Shown here piece by piece: positions 49,750 to 58,456 of a stretch of 64,000 bases of DNA. Both the position numbers and the translations under genes were made by a program. The first letter of the stretch is position 1, and every line of letters begins with the position of its first letter. This stretch comes from Chryseobacterium gotjawalense (GTDB taxonomy: Bacteria > Bacteroidota > Bacteroidia > Flavobacteriales > Weeksellaceae). The notes beneath the pieces were generated by a model. The model was not told where the DNA came from, ran no database searches, and worked only from the letters and a program-made list of their open reading frames with translations. The stretch spans positions 1,860,001 to 1,924,000 of the forward strand of contig NZ_CP124855.1 in NCBI RefSeq assembly GCF_030012525.1. The letters run 5' to 3'.

Positions 49750-50589
49750 ATGATTAAAAAATTAAAAAAATTACACCAGCTCTATAAAAATGAGCGCTAT
49801 AAAGAAAATATTCTGTTTATAGAAAATTCTAAAACAGGACTTTCTCCTTTTGAAAAGAATAAAGCACTGCATTATCCTGAATTTACTGAAGGCGAAGCTG
49901 TTTTTTTTGGGAGAACATTCCGATTCTCTCATGGTCCATCATTTATTCATTCCGTAGAAGAACTTTTCGAAGAAGAAGTCTACAGATTTGAATCAAATAC
50001 AGAAAACCCTTATATTATAGACTGCGGGGCAAATATTGGTTTGAGCATTCTGTATTTTAAAAAGCTTTTCCCTCAATCAAGAATTTTAGCATTCGAACCG
50101 GACGAAAAAATATTTAATATTTTAAAGGAAAACATTCACGTAAACTATAAACTTAACGATGTTGTTATCAATAAACAGGCAGTCTGGACAGAGGATACTG
50201 AACTTTCTTTTTTCTCGGAAGGTGCTTTAGCCGGATCATCGGTCGTTGATTTTGGCAAAAAAAACAACATCATCAAAGTACAGGCGATCGATTTAAAAAA
50301 ACATCTGCAAGAACCTGTAGATTTCCTTAAAATAGATATTGAAGGTGCAGAAAATGTATTGATTTTTGACATAGAAAAAGAACTCTGCAACGTGAAGCAT
50401 TTGTTTTTGGAATATCACGGAATGAAAGATGACGCCCAAAATCTGCACAATATTTTGGAATTGATTTCAAAAGTCGGTTTTAGATACTACATTGAAAATG
50501 CTAACATCGAGCTCGTGCAATACCCATTTATACAAGAATCGCCTATATCATTTGACATGCAACTTAACATTTTTTGTAGAAGAATATAA
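49750..50589 (+). CDS. FkbM-family methyltransferase
   Basis: A 279-residue SAM-dependent methyltransferase, start at the ATG 49750, one base after the stop of the exporter ATPase (the longer frame from 49699 would overlap that gene). The SAM-binding motif DCGANIG is at 91-97, FEPD at 115-118 closes motif II, and KIDIEGAE lies near 197-204, the typical FkbM sequence. FkbM enzymes methylate hydroxyls of sugars or polyketides. Its position right after the Wzt-like ATPase suggests O-methylation of the polysaccharide, perhaps of its end. The next gene overlaps by one base. Confidence 0.9.
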   Translation: MIKKLKKLHQLYKNERYKENILFIENSKTGLSPFEKNKALHYPEFTEGEAVFFGRTFRFSHGPSFIHSVEELFEEEVYRFESNTENPYIIDCGANIGLSILYFKKLFPQSRILAFEPDEKIFNILKENIHVNYKLNDVVINKQAVWTEDTELSFFSEGALAGSSVVDFGKKNNIIKVQAIDLKKHLQEPVDFLKIDIEGAENVLIFDIEKELCNVKHLFLEYHGMKDDAQNLHNILELISKVGFRYYIENANIELVQYPFIQESPISFDMQLNIFCRRI

Positions 50590-51440
50590 TGAACAAACTG
50601 GTTTCCATTTGCATCCCGACCTACAATGGCGCGCGCTTTCTTCAGGAAGCTCTCGACTCGGTGTCATGGCAAACGTATAAAAACATTGAAGTCATTATTT
50701 CGGATGACGAATCTGCTGATGAAACGCTTCAAATTGCTGAAGATTTTAAAAATTCGAGTCCATTCCCCGTCTTTATTTATTCTCACCAACCGGCCGGAAT
50801 TGGCGCTAATTGGGATAACTGCATTGATAAAGCAAATGGAAAGTGGATCAAATTTTTATTTCAGGACGATATCTTAGAACCAAATTGTCTGGAAGAATTT
50901 ATTAAGCTTCACAAGCAGACCGGCGAGGAGGTTTTTTTCTGCAAACGTACAATAATAGATGAATTGGGTACGGACATATCTCATCTGTCAGTAATCGCAG
51001 ATTTGCAAAAGGATATTTTTCTAAACTTCAATGATTATTACACCTTCAAAAAAGAAGATCTCAAATATTTAAGTTCGGATCGGGGATATTTAAGTCGCAA
51101 TTTTGCCGGAGAACCGGTTGCCAGCTTTGTCAGCAAAAAAGCCTTCCTCCGAACGGGTGAACACAATAGAAAACTTAAGCAGCTATTGGATTTGGAATAT
51201 AATTTAAGGCTGCTAGAAAAGTACAAATTAGTTATAACCGCACAAAAACTAGTAAAATTTCGTGTCCACCCAGATCAAACGACCATTCGAAACTGGCAAA
51301 AGCATGTGAATGAGCACGAAAAGCTAAATGATATTATTATCAAAAAATTCTTTATATATCTTAGCCGCCGTGCGATACTCGGTTATTACTACAACAAATT
51401 CCCTTTGCTGAAAAATATCAGGGGAAAAATGCCAATCTGA
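50589..51440 (+). CDS. Glycosyltransferase family 2
   Basis: A 283-residue GT-A-fold enzyme. Nucleotide-binding strand VSICIPTYNGARFLQEALDS is at 5-24, the IISDDESADET stretch near 36-46 carries the first acidic pair, and FLFQDD near 89-94 carries the metal-binding second pair. The C-terminal half is helical. It would transfer a sugar from a nucleotide donor to the growing chain; donor and linkage are unknown. The start codon overlaps the stop of the FkbM gene (TAATG), and its stop overlaps the next start (TGATG). Confidence 0.9.
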   Translation: MNKLVSICIPTYNGARFLQEALDSVSWQTYKNIEVIISDDESADETLQIAEDFKNSSPFPVFIYSHQPAGIGANWDNCIDKANGKWIKFLFQDDILEPNCLEEFIKLHKQTGEEVFFCKRTIIDELGTDISHLSVIADLQKDIFLNFNDYYTFKKEDLKYLSSDRGYLSRNFAGEPVASFVSKKAFLRTGEHNRKLKQLLDLEYNLRLLEKYKLVITAQKLVKFRVHPDQTTIRNWQKHVNEHEKLNDIIIKKFFIYLSRRAILGYYYNKFPLLKNIRGKMPI

Positions 51441-52270
51441 TGCTATCTATTATTGTCTCATCCTACCAGCCTGCACTATTTACAGCTCTGGAAAAGAATA
51501 TCGCCGAAACCTGCGGTATACCTTACGAATTGATTAAGATTGATAATCCAAATCTTATGGGAATTTTTGAAGCTTATAACAAAGGAGCATCAGCTGCAAT
51601 TTATGATAATCTGTTATTTCTTCACGAAGACGTAGAATTTCGGACAAAGAATTGGGGTATTGTTCTGATTGAAAGTCTAAAACAGAAAAACGCTGGAATT
51701 ATCGGCGTTTTAGGGAGCGATTACGTGCCTAATGTCCCGTTTGCATGGTGGGATTTATATGAAAACAACTTCAGCCACTATACCCAATATGAACACGGAA
51801 AATTAATCGGTGATTATAATCTTCTTGAAGATAAAAAAGTAACGGTCATAGACGGTGTATTTATGGCAACTACCATAACCGTTTTTGAAAAGTTTAAATT
51901 TAATGAACATCTTTCCGGATATCATGCGTACGATATTGAATTTTCTATTAATGTAGCTCATTACTATCAAAATATGGTAACTTCAAAAATTAAAATAGCA
52001 CATTTTTCATACGCGGTGCAAACATTAGATAAGGACTGGATGGATAAAATGATTTTTTGTCGCCAATTCTATACTGTTCCTAACACCCAATTAGTCATTA
52101 AGAAAAAGGAACTTTATTCTTTCCTGAAGTTTTTCGCCTACCTTAAAGAATTTGATTTCCCAAAAAAAAATATAATATTCTTATTGCTGAAATATTCAAA
52201 ATTTTCTAAAATTGGTTTGCGAGGATTGATCACATCATACAAAATAATTTTAAAGGAAATTTTAAGTTAA
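51440..52270 (+). CDS. Glycosyltransferase-like protein (GT2-type, PF13712-like)
   Basis: A 276-residue protein with a short GT-A start (MLSIIVSSYQPALF), IDNPNLMGIFEAYNKGA near 33-49 in place of the usual DDGS region, and LLFLHEDVEF near 58-67, the HED of this subfamily. VTVIDGVFMATT (about 133-144) and LSGYHAYDIEFS (about 159-170) complete the family pattern. It lacks the DXD of the other GT2 genes, so its metal and donor use may differ. It is cotranscribed with the preceding GT by a one-base overlap. Confidence 0.8.
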   Translation: MLSIIVSSYQPALFTALEKNIAETCGIPYELIKIDNPNLMGIFEAYNKGASAAIYDNLLFLHEDVEFRTKNWGIVLIESLKQKNAGIIGVLGSDYVPNVPFAWWDLYENNFSHYTQYEHGKLIGDYNLLEDKKVTVIDGVFMATTITVFEKFKFNEHLSGYHAYDIEFSINVAHYYQNMVTSKIKIAHFSYAVQTLDKDWMDKMIFCRQFYTVPNTQLVIKKKELYSFLKFFAYLKEFDFPKKNIIFLLLKYSKFSKIGLRGLITSYKIILKEILS

Positions 52271-52273
52271 ATC

Positions 52274-53158
52274 ATGACCAAAATCTCCATCATTATACTC
52301 ACCTACAACCACGCAAAATTTATCCGGAAAAATCTGGCGGGGATTTTTATGCAAAAGATAGATTCACAAGTAGAATTGATTATTTGCGACGACCATTCGA
52401 CCGACGAAACCTCACAGGTTATTCATGAAATCATCCGTTCCGTTCCCGAAAATTTTGAGGTGAAATTTTTTCAACACGATCAAAATATTGGAGCTACGTC
52501 CAATTTCTATTTTGCCCTTGGAAAAGTAACTGGTGCCTATTTGGCTTTTTGCGAAGGTGATGATTATTGGACTGATCAGGAAAAACTTCAGATCCAATTA
52601 GATTTCCTTCGCTCCAATCCAGATTACAGTCTTTGCTTCCACACTGCAGTGAATATTTCTGATGATGTAAGAATTAATGGAACCTTATTTTCTAAAGTTG
52701 AAGACCGGGAATATTCGGCGGCAGAAATTTACAAACACTGGATCGTGCATACCGCCACAGTGATGATGCGTGCAGAAGTTTTACAGTCTGAAGCCAAAAA
52801 AGCCACTTTGCAGAAATCAGATCTACAATATTTCGATACGGTTTTGTTTTTAGCCGCCTCAACTGTCGGCAAACTTCGGGGAATTCCAAATAAAATGTCA
52901 GCATACAGAAGACATGAAGCCGGACTTTCTGCTGGCAAAATCAATTTTAAACGTGATTTGAAGCACAATAAACTGGATGAGATTATCGGTAAATATTACG
53001 GCGGAGAAATTAAAAAATCATCTGACTGGCAAATTTTCGCAAGATCAGAACTTAATTTTACTCAATTATTAAAGGAGAATAAATTGCTCCTTGCTTTAAA
53101 ATTTCTACCTTGGCTTTTGCGGAACCGAATCTTTATTTATTCCTGGTTAAAAAAGTAA
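52274..53158 (+). CDS. Glycosyltransferase family 2
   Basis: A 294-residue GT2 enzyme. SIIILTYNHAKFIRKNL is at 5-21, LIICDDHSTDETSQV near 36-50 and the characteristic FCEGDDYWTDQEKLQIQLDFL near 95-115. The EGDDYW motif marks a common capsular GT2 subgroup. The C-terminal part (about 200-294) is basic and helical. It follows the previous gene by 3 bases, so it belongs to the same transcript. Donor sugar is unknown. Confidence 0.9.
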   Translation: MTKISIIILTYNHAKFIRKNLAGIFMQKIDSQVELIICDDHSTDETSQVIHEIIRSVPENFEVKFFQHDQNIGATSNFYFALGKVTGAYLAFCEGDDYWTDQEKLQIQLDFLRSNPDYSLCFHTAVNISDDVRINGTLFSKVEDREYSAAEIYKHWIVHTATVMMRAEVLQSEAKKATLQKSDLQYFDTVLFLAASTVGKLRGIPNKMSAYRRHEAGLSAGKINFKRDLKHNKLDEIIGKYYGGEIKKSSDWQIFARSELNFTQLLKENKLLLALKFLPWLLRNRIFIYSWLKK

Positions 53159-53185
53159 CTGCTATCATTTTCTATTATTCTAAAA

Positions 53186-54346
53186 ATGACAAAAAAAACC
53201 AAAATCGCATTTCTTTGCAGTGGTTCACCAACCGATAAGAAAATCTGGTCGGGAACTATTTATCAAATGTACCAAGCTTTTTTGGCGCAGGGTTTTGAAG
53301 TAGAATGGATTCCCGTAAACCGATTCACCTCTTTAGAATCTCAGCTTTTTCTGACCGTTGAAAATCTTCATAAAAAAATATTTAACCGCGGATTCAACCG
53401 CAATCATTTTATCCTGAAAGCTTTTTCAGCTTCCCGAAAACTTCAGAAAAATTTAAAAAAATCCGATGCAGATCTGATCTTTGCCCCAACGACCATTGCT
53501 GATATTGCTTTTTTGAAAACAAAAAAACCAATTCTTTATTTGAATGACGCTACTTTTCACCAACTTTTAAATTATTACGGCGGCATGAGCGGATTTGGCT
53601 GGCTATCAAAAAAGACCACCGTATTTTTAGAAAAATCAGCATTTCAAAAAGCTGATGCGCTGGTGTTTTCGTCAAGTTGGGCGGCAAAACATTCGGTGAA
53701 TTTCTATAAGGTTCCAGCGGAGAAAGTCAGTGTGATTAAATTCGGGTCAAATTCTACCGCGCCGGAAAAAATTTCAGAAAAAGAGTATCACGGCGAAATC
53801 ACGTTCCTTTTTTTAGGTGTTGAATGGGAACGGAAAGGCGGTCAAATCGCTTTAGATACCATCAAAATTTTACGGGAAAGAAATTATCCTGTAAAACTTC
53901 AGGTTGTGGGATGCACTCCGCCTGTTTCAGATCCTGAAGCGATGAATGTGATTCCTTTTTTAAACAAAAATAATCCGCAGGAAGCACAACAGATTTTTGA
54001 TTTTCTGCAAAATTCTCATTTTATGTTCATGCCGACAAGAGCAGATTGCACACCGATTTCTTTTTGTGAAGCAGCGAGTTACGGCTTGCCTGTAATCTCC
54101 ACCGATACAGGCGGCGTGAGCGCAGTTGTAGAATCTGGAAAAACCGGAATTCTTTTACCTTTACAAGCAAAGGCTGAACAATATGCTGATGCAATTGAGC
54201 TCTTACTTCGTGATCCGGAAAAGATAAAAACACTTTCTTATAATGCGAGAACTCAATATGAGAATGAATTGAACTGGACGGTTTGGGGTGAGAAAATCGC
54301 TCAAATTATAGAATTTCTTTTAAAAAAAACTAAAACTAAACTTTAA
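53186..54346 (+). CDS. Glycosyltransferase family 4
   Basis: A 386-residue GT-B enzyme. The N-terminal domain (1-200) ends in the hinge EKVSVIKFGSNS; the C-terminal domain has ITFLFLGVEWERKGGQIALDTIK (about 212-234), a nucleotide-sugar-binding start, and MPTRADCTPISFCEAASYGLPVISTDTGG (about 286-314), the E-x7-E-like loop. The first acidic residue of that loop is replaced (DCTPISFCEA), a modest deviation. It ends 11 bases inside the 3' end of the convergent GT2 gene. Donor and linkage are unknown. Confidence 0.88.
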   Translation: MTKKTKIAFLCSGSPTDKKIWSGTIYQMYQAFLAQGFEVEWIPVNRFTSLESQLFLTVENLHKKIFNRGFNRNHFILKAFSASRKLQKNLKKSDADLIFAPTTIADIAFLKTKKPILYLNDATFHQLLNYYGGMSGFGWLSKKTTVFLEKSAFQKADALVFSSSWAAKHSVNFYKVPAEKVSVIKFGSNSTAPEKISEKEYHGEITFLFLGVEWERKGGQIALDTIKILRERNYPVKLQVVGCTPPVSDPEAMNVIPFLNKNNPQEAQQIFDFLQNSHFMFMPTRADCTPISFCEAASYGLPVISTDTGGVSAVVESGKTGILLPLQAKAEQYADAIELLLRDPEKIKTLSYNARTQYENELNWTVWGEKIAQIIEFLLKKTKTKL

Positions 54347-55187
54347 GTTTTTCCAGAATTCGGTCTTTAAAATAATTCAGATTTAATAAAAACGGGAAAT
54401 TCAGAAAGGTTTTAAAAATCGGTTGATTGGTCTTCAGCGCAATATCCCAATAGTTTTTCGTCAACTGCATTTTCTCTTCCCAAAATTTTGCAACCATCAG
54501 TTTCGTTTTAAAAGCGAACATCGCATAATTCGGATTATCCAATAAACGCTGATACAGATTTTGACTTAAACCATCTTCCAGATATTCCCCGAAAGCTAAA
54601 ATATAATCTGTAAAAAGAATCTTATGGTTTTTAATAATCGGAATGAGCTGTACGCTTTCCTGGCAAAACTTCTCATTCTCAAAAACAGGAAATGGATATT
54701 TTCTGATCACTTCCATTTTCAAAACATAAACCATTTCCCCGGCAAAATCCCATTGATAGCTGTTATACTCCGTCCATTTTTTTACGCCATTTTGAAATTC
54801 CTTACCGTACATTTCTTCTGGAGCATGAATAAAAGTAAAGCCTCCAAATTCATTATTATCCGTTTCGAGCGCCAGTTCTCCGCAAACTTCAAGACAGTTA
54901 TTTATGACAAAATCATCGCTGTCAATCGGTAAATACCATTTCCCGACTGCCTTTTCCAAAGCGGTATTAATGGCAATATGCTTTCCCTGATTTTTTTGTT
55001 TAATATATCGAACCGGAAAATCGGCTTGCGAAATAAATTGAGTAACCACTTCTTCTGTTTTATCAGTAGAACCGTCGTCAATAATCAGCCATTCAAAATT
55101 ACGAACGGTTTGTTTCGATAAACTTTGAAAAAGCCGGTTGAGCAAGTGACTTCGATTGTAAGTTGGGGTAAAAACAGTAAATAACAT
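54336..55187 (-). CDS. Glycosyltransferase family 2, reversed within the cluster
   Basis: A 283-residue GT2 enzyme on the minus strand. TVFTPTYNRSHLLNRLFQSL is at 4-23, LIIDDGSTDKTEEVV near 34-48 and LPIDSDDFVINNCLEVC near 90-107, with the DSDD metal motif. NQGKHIAINTALEKAVGKW in between is typical of the subgroup that acts on capsular and O-antigen chains. It overlaps the convergent GT4 gene by 11 bases at the 3' end and diverges from the next GT by 111 bases, so it has its own promoter. Confidence 0.9.
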   Translation of the reverse strand: MLFTVFTPTYNRSHLLNRLFQSLSKQTVRNFEWLIIDDGSTDKTEEVVTQFISQADFPVRYIKQKNQGKHIAINTALEKAVGKWYLPIDSDDFVINNCLEVCGELALETDNNEFGGFTFIHAPEEMYGKEFQNGVKKWTEYNSYQWDFAGEMVYVLKMEVIRKYPFPVFENEKFCQESVQLIPIIKNHKILFTDYILAFGEYLEDGLSQNLYQRLLDNPNYAMFAFKTKLMVAKFWEEKMQLTKNYWDIALKTNQPIFKTFLNFPFLLNLNYFKDRILEKLKV

Positions 55188-55298
55188 CTGTGTTTTGTAA
55201 TTAAGCCAAAATTACATAAAAATATTACGAATCATTAAAATTAACTCCTAAAACACCATTATGCCTAAAAATTGTAACTTTCAGCATAATTTCCATTA

Positions 55299-56414
55299 AT
55301 GAAGAAAAAAATACTTTTTGAAGTCGATATAAAAGATTGGGCTTTCTATTTTATGGTAAAATCATGGTCTTCAAAATTGGCCGATGAATACGACTGTTAT
55401 TATGTTTGTAATGACATTTACCGTATCAAAGAACTGCCGAAAATGAGTCGGATTAAGATTACTCTTCTGAATACCATTTCTAAAATCCGCTTTAAACTAC
55501 ACCGAACATTTTCCAATCATAATAAAAAAGTTCAGTTTATCGATTCTTCCGGAAATTACTCTTTTCCAAAATATACAAAATCGCTCGTAACGCCTTTTAG
55601 TGATGAGACAAAGAAGGTTGAAATCTTAAATTTCGATTATCTGGTTTCGATGGCGTATTTTTTTCAGTACGTTGCGGAAATTCCATTTAAAGGCCGAAAA
55701 AATCTGATTGGGATTTTCAATGATTCCTTTCCTCATCTCGGACCCGAAAACGATTTAAAAACTAAAACTCACGTCAATTCGCTTTCTCGGGAAGAGTTTT
55801 TTAATAAATATTTAAAGTCATACGATTTTCTTTTGCTTGCCAATGACAATCTCATTCGTGCATATCAGGAATATACTGAAAATTTAGAGTTCGCTTTGGG
55901 CATTTATAAAGAAGAATTCTTTGGTAGAACTAAAATCAAAACTGAAGTATTTACCTTAGGCTGGACCGGAAATCCGCACCGTGAGGTGAAAGGTTTTTTT
56001 GAAGTTATCGAACCTGCTGTAAAAAAAGTTCTGGAAACCGGCAGAAAAGTTCGGTTAAAAACTTCTTTCAATGCATCTTACGAAGAAATGATCGAATTCT
56101 ATAACGATGTGGATCTTGCCGTAATTGCCTCGAGTGGCGACGGCGCTCCTACGATGTTTTGTGAAGCGAGTCTTTCAGATATTCCTTCGGTTTCCACGTT
56201 TATTGGACTGCCATCGATGGTGATTCAAGATAAAGTTAACGGCCTTTTTATCAATCGTGATATTGATGAAATGGCCAACGCAATAATTTATCTTTACGAT
56301 AATCGAGATATTTTGGAGGGCTTTTCAAAAAGAATTAAAAAGGATTATTTAGAGATGATGAGCAATGAGAAGAATATTGCCAAAATTAGAAAAGTGTTGC
56401 AGAAATTAGATTAG
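55299..56414 (+). CDS. Glycosyltransferase family 4-like protein
   Basis: A 371-residue GT-B-type protein. The N-terminal half is unlike the other GT4 genes here (KKKILFEVDIKDWAFYFMVKSW), while the C-terminal half has TLGWTGNPHREVKGFFEVIEPAVKKV (about 222-247) and IASSGDGAPTMFCEASLSDIPSVSTFIG (about 275-302), the donor-binding loop with FCEA. It is bordered on both sides by divergent or convergent minus-strand GT2 genes, so it forms a single-gene unit. Function within the polysaccharide pathway is inferred. Confidence 0.75.
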   Translation: MKKKILFEVDIKDWAFYFMVKSWSSKLADEYDCYYVCNDIYRIKELPKMSRIKITLLNTISKIRFKLHRTFSNHNKKVQFIDSSGNYSFPKYTKSLVTPFSDETKKVEILNFDYLVSMAYFFQYVAEIPFKGRKNLIGIFNDSFPHLGPENDLKTKTHVNSLSREEFFNKYLKSYDFLLLANDNLIRAYQEYTENLEFALGIYKEEFFGRTKIKTEVFTLGWTGNPHREVKGFFEVIEPAVKKVLETGRKVRLKTSFNASYEEMIEFYNDVDLAVIASSGDGAPTMFCEASLSDIPSVSTFIGLPSMVIQDKVNGLFINRDIDEMANAIIYLYDNRDILEGFSKRIKKDYLEMMSNEKNIAKIRKVLQKLD

Positions 56415-56428
56415 AAGCCTGACTTTAT

Positions 56429-57433
56429 TTACCGTTCATAACGCCATTTAAAAACCATAAATCCTAACTCAGTAGGAAGTTGATTGAATAAATTCAATTT
56501 CTTCGAACCACTGGAATAGTCTCGTGATAAATAATCGCGCAAAGAAAGGCTTGAAAGCATTTTATAGTTCGTATAACTCTCTTTCCAAAGTTCTTCATTT
56601 TTCTGTGCCTTCCAATTCATCTGAAGCGTTAAGGATTTGTAATGAATCAAATACTTAAGAATTAAATTTTTCCGGGCCCTGTCCGTTTCCTTCTTATACT
56701 CATCATCGATGTACCGGCCGATGGTAAACCAATTATCAAAGTTTCGCTTATCACGGTTATGGATTACGGACTTATCATGTAAATAATAAGTGTAGGTAAT
56801 ATCCTTTTGAAAAGCCACTGAATTTATTTTTAAAGTGAGCTGAAAGGTCCAAAGTTCATCTTGGGCGAATAACCCGGGCACGAAGTAAATTTTTTCCTTC
56901 TGCAAATAACTTACAATAAATAGTTTATTGACCGCTGAACTCAATATTTTACCCTCCGCAAATGCTTCAAATACCTGCGCATTTCCGAAGATGGTTTCTA
57001 AGTGATTCAACTGGCCCATGCAGAAATGTTTATGTCCAGTTTTAAACTGCTCACATTCGATTTGCGAAACGACCATTTCTGCTCCGGTACGTTCTCCAAC
57101 CTCTACCAGTTTCATGATGCAATCTGGCGTGATGGTATCATCACTGTCCAAAAAAAACAGATACCTTCCCTTTGCGGTATCAATCCCTTTGTTTCTTACA
57201 ACTGATAAACCCGAATTTCTTTCTAAATGAATAATTTTCCATGTTTCAAGTTGGTGTTCTGCAATAAAATCCTCTGCAATCTGTACGCTTTTATCAGGAG
57301 TATTGTCATTGATCAAAGTCACTTCGATATTAGAGTAAGTCTGTGCCAGAACTGAATCCAGACATCTTTCCAGAAAATCGACACACTTATAAAGTGGTAT
57401 GGATATGGTGACTAAAGGATTCATCAATTTCAT
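56429..57433 (-). CDS. Glycosyltransferase family 2, reversed within the cluster
   Basis: A 334-residue GT2 enzyme on the minus strand. VTISIPLYKCVDFLERCLDS is at 8-27, VTLINDNTPDKSVQIAEDF near 38-57, and GRYLFFLDSDDTITPDC near 93-109 with the metal motif DSDD. The frame has ATGs at 57433 and 57424; the first is used here. It ends 14 bases from the preceding plus-strand gene (convergent) and diverges from the next one by 96 bases. Donor unknown. Confidence 0.9.
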   Translation of the reverse strand: MKLMNPLVTISIPLYKCVDFLERCLDSVLAQTYSNIEVTLINDNTPDKSVQIAEDFIAEHQLETWKIIHLERNSGLSVVRNKGIDTAKGRYLFFLDSDDTITPDCIMKLVEVGERTGAEMVVSQIECEQFKTGHKHFCMGQLNHLETIFGNAQVFEAFAEGKILSSAVNKLFIVSYLQKEKIYFVPGLFAQDELWTFQLTLKINSVAFQKDITYTYYLHDKSVIHNRDKRNFDNWFTIGRYIDDEYKKETDRARKNLILKYLIHYKSLTLQMNWKAQKNEELWKESYTNYKMLSSLSLRDYLSRDYSSGSKKLNLFNQLPTELGFMVFKWRYER

Positions 57434-57466
57434 TTTTTCAAAAATACTTAATAATTCGTAAATTCA

Positions 57467-57474
57467 TATCTTTG
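57467..57474 (+). promoter_or_regulatory. -7 box for the 57530 glycosyltransferase
   Basis: TATCTTTG in the 96-base divergent gap, 55 bases before the ATG at 57530. No matching -33 TTG. Confidence 0.4.
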
Positions 57475-57529
57475 AAATGTTGAAAAAAAAAGGAAACACC
57501 GGCAGATCTGCTGTATTTAAAAATTTTAT

Positions 57530-58351
57530 ATGTTATTCTCCATACTTGTAGCGCATTATAATAATTTTGAATATTTTAAAGATTTCTATAAAAGCGTTCT
57601 GAACCAAACCTATCAAAATTTCGAAATCATCATTGTTGATGATTACTCCACCGATAATTCTTTAGAAAAGATAAAAACGTATACCGCTGAAGATCCGAGA
57701 GTGAAAATTTTCGAAAATGAAACAAACAAAGGCGTTGGCTTTACGAAAAGAAAATGTGTAGAAATGGCCAGTGGCGAAATTTGCGGTTTCATAGATCCTG
57801 ACGATGCTGTAACCGAAGACGCATTGGAATTAAGTATTAAAGGTTATCTGGCCAATCCCAAAATTGTAGGAACTTATTCACAAATCATGTTATGTGATAA
57901 CATGCTTCGTCCACAAAAGGTGTACGCAAGAACCAAAAAGGTGATCAATGGAAAGCCACTTTTCTTTAACATTAATAATGAAATTTCCCATTTTTTCACT
58001 TTCCGGAAAGAATCCTACCTTAAAACCGCTGGCATCAATCCAAATCTTACAGCTTCTGAAGATTTTGATCTGTATTTAAAAATGTACGAAGTTGGTGATT
58101 TGGTTTATATCCCTAAACCCTTATATTTTTACAGATTACACGATAAAGGAATTTCCCAGAACAAATCCAAAACGGAAAAAGTTCACAAAAGCTGGAATGA
58201 GATGTTGAAGGAGGCTTGTAAAAGAAGGAATATTACAAAAATTGGAAATATTATTTTAACAGAAAATAGTGATTTATCAAAAATTATATTTGAAAAAGAA
58301 AACACATTTGCCGCTAAAGTGAAAAGAAAAATAACCGCGCTTTTACAGTGA
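57530..58351 (+). CDS. Glycosyltransferase family 2
   Basis: A 273-residue GT2 enzyme. SILVAHYNNFEYFKDFYKSVL is at 4-24, IIIVDDYSTDNSLEKIK near 34-50, and GEICGFIDPDDAVTEDAL near 83-100 with the metal motif DPDD. NKGVGFTKRKCVEMASG precedes it in the usual position. It is followed by a 105-base gap before the next glycosyltransferase. Donor and acceptor unknown. Confidence 0.9.
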   Translation: MLFSILVAHYNNFEYFKDFYKSVLNQTYQNFEIIIVDDYSTDNSLEKIKTYTAEDPRVKIFENETNKGVGFTKRKCVEMASGEICGFIDPDDAVTEDALELSIKGYLANPKIVGTYSQIMLCDNMLRPQKVYARTKKVINGKPLFFNINNEISHFFTFRKESYLKTAGINPNLTASEDFDLYLKMYEVGDLVYIPKPLYFYRLHDKGISQNKSKTEKVHKSWNEMLKEACKRRNITKIGNIILTENSDLSKIIFEKENTFAAKVKRKITALLQ

Positions 58352-58456
58352 TCATTTTTCATTTTAACTTAAAGCAAATACCTGCCGTCCGGTATTGATT
58401 ATCGCGTAAAAATGCACTTTTATTAATTATATTCGCATAAATATTCATCATCACAA

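Noticed and set aside
57478-57552. Short plus-strand frame before the 57530 glycosyltransferase
   Set aside because: 24 codons overlapping the real start; no similarity or regulatory pattern such as an attenuator hairpin.
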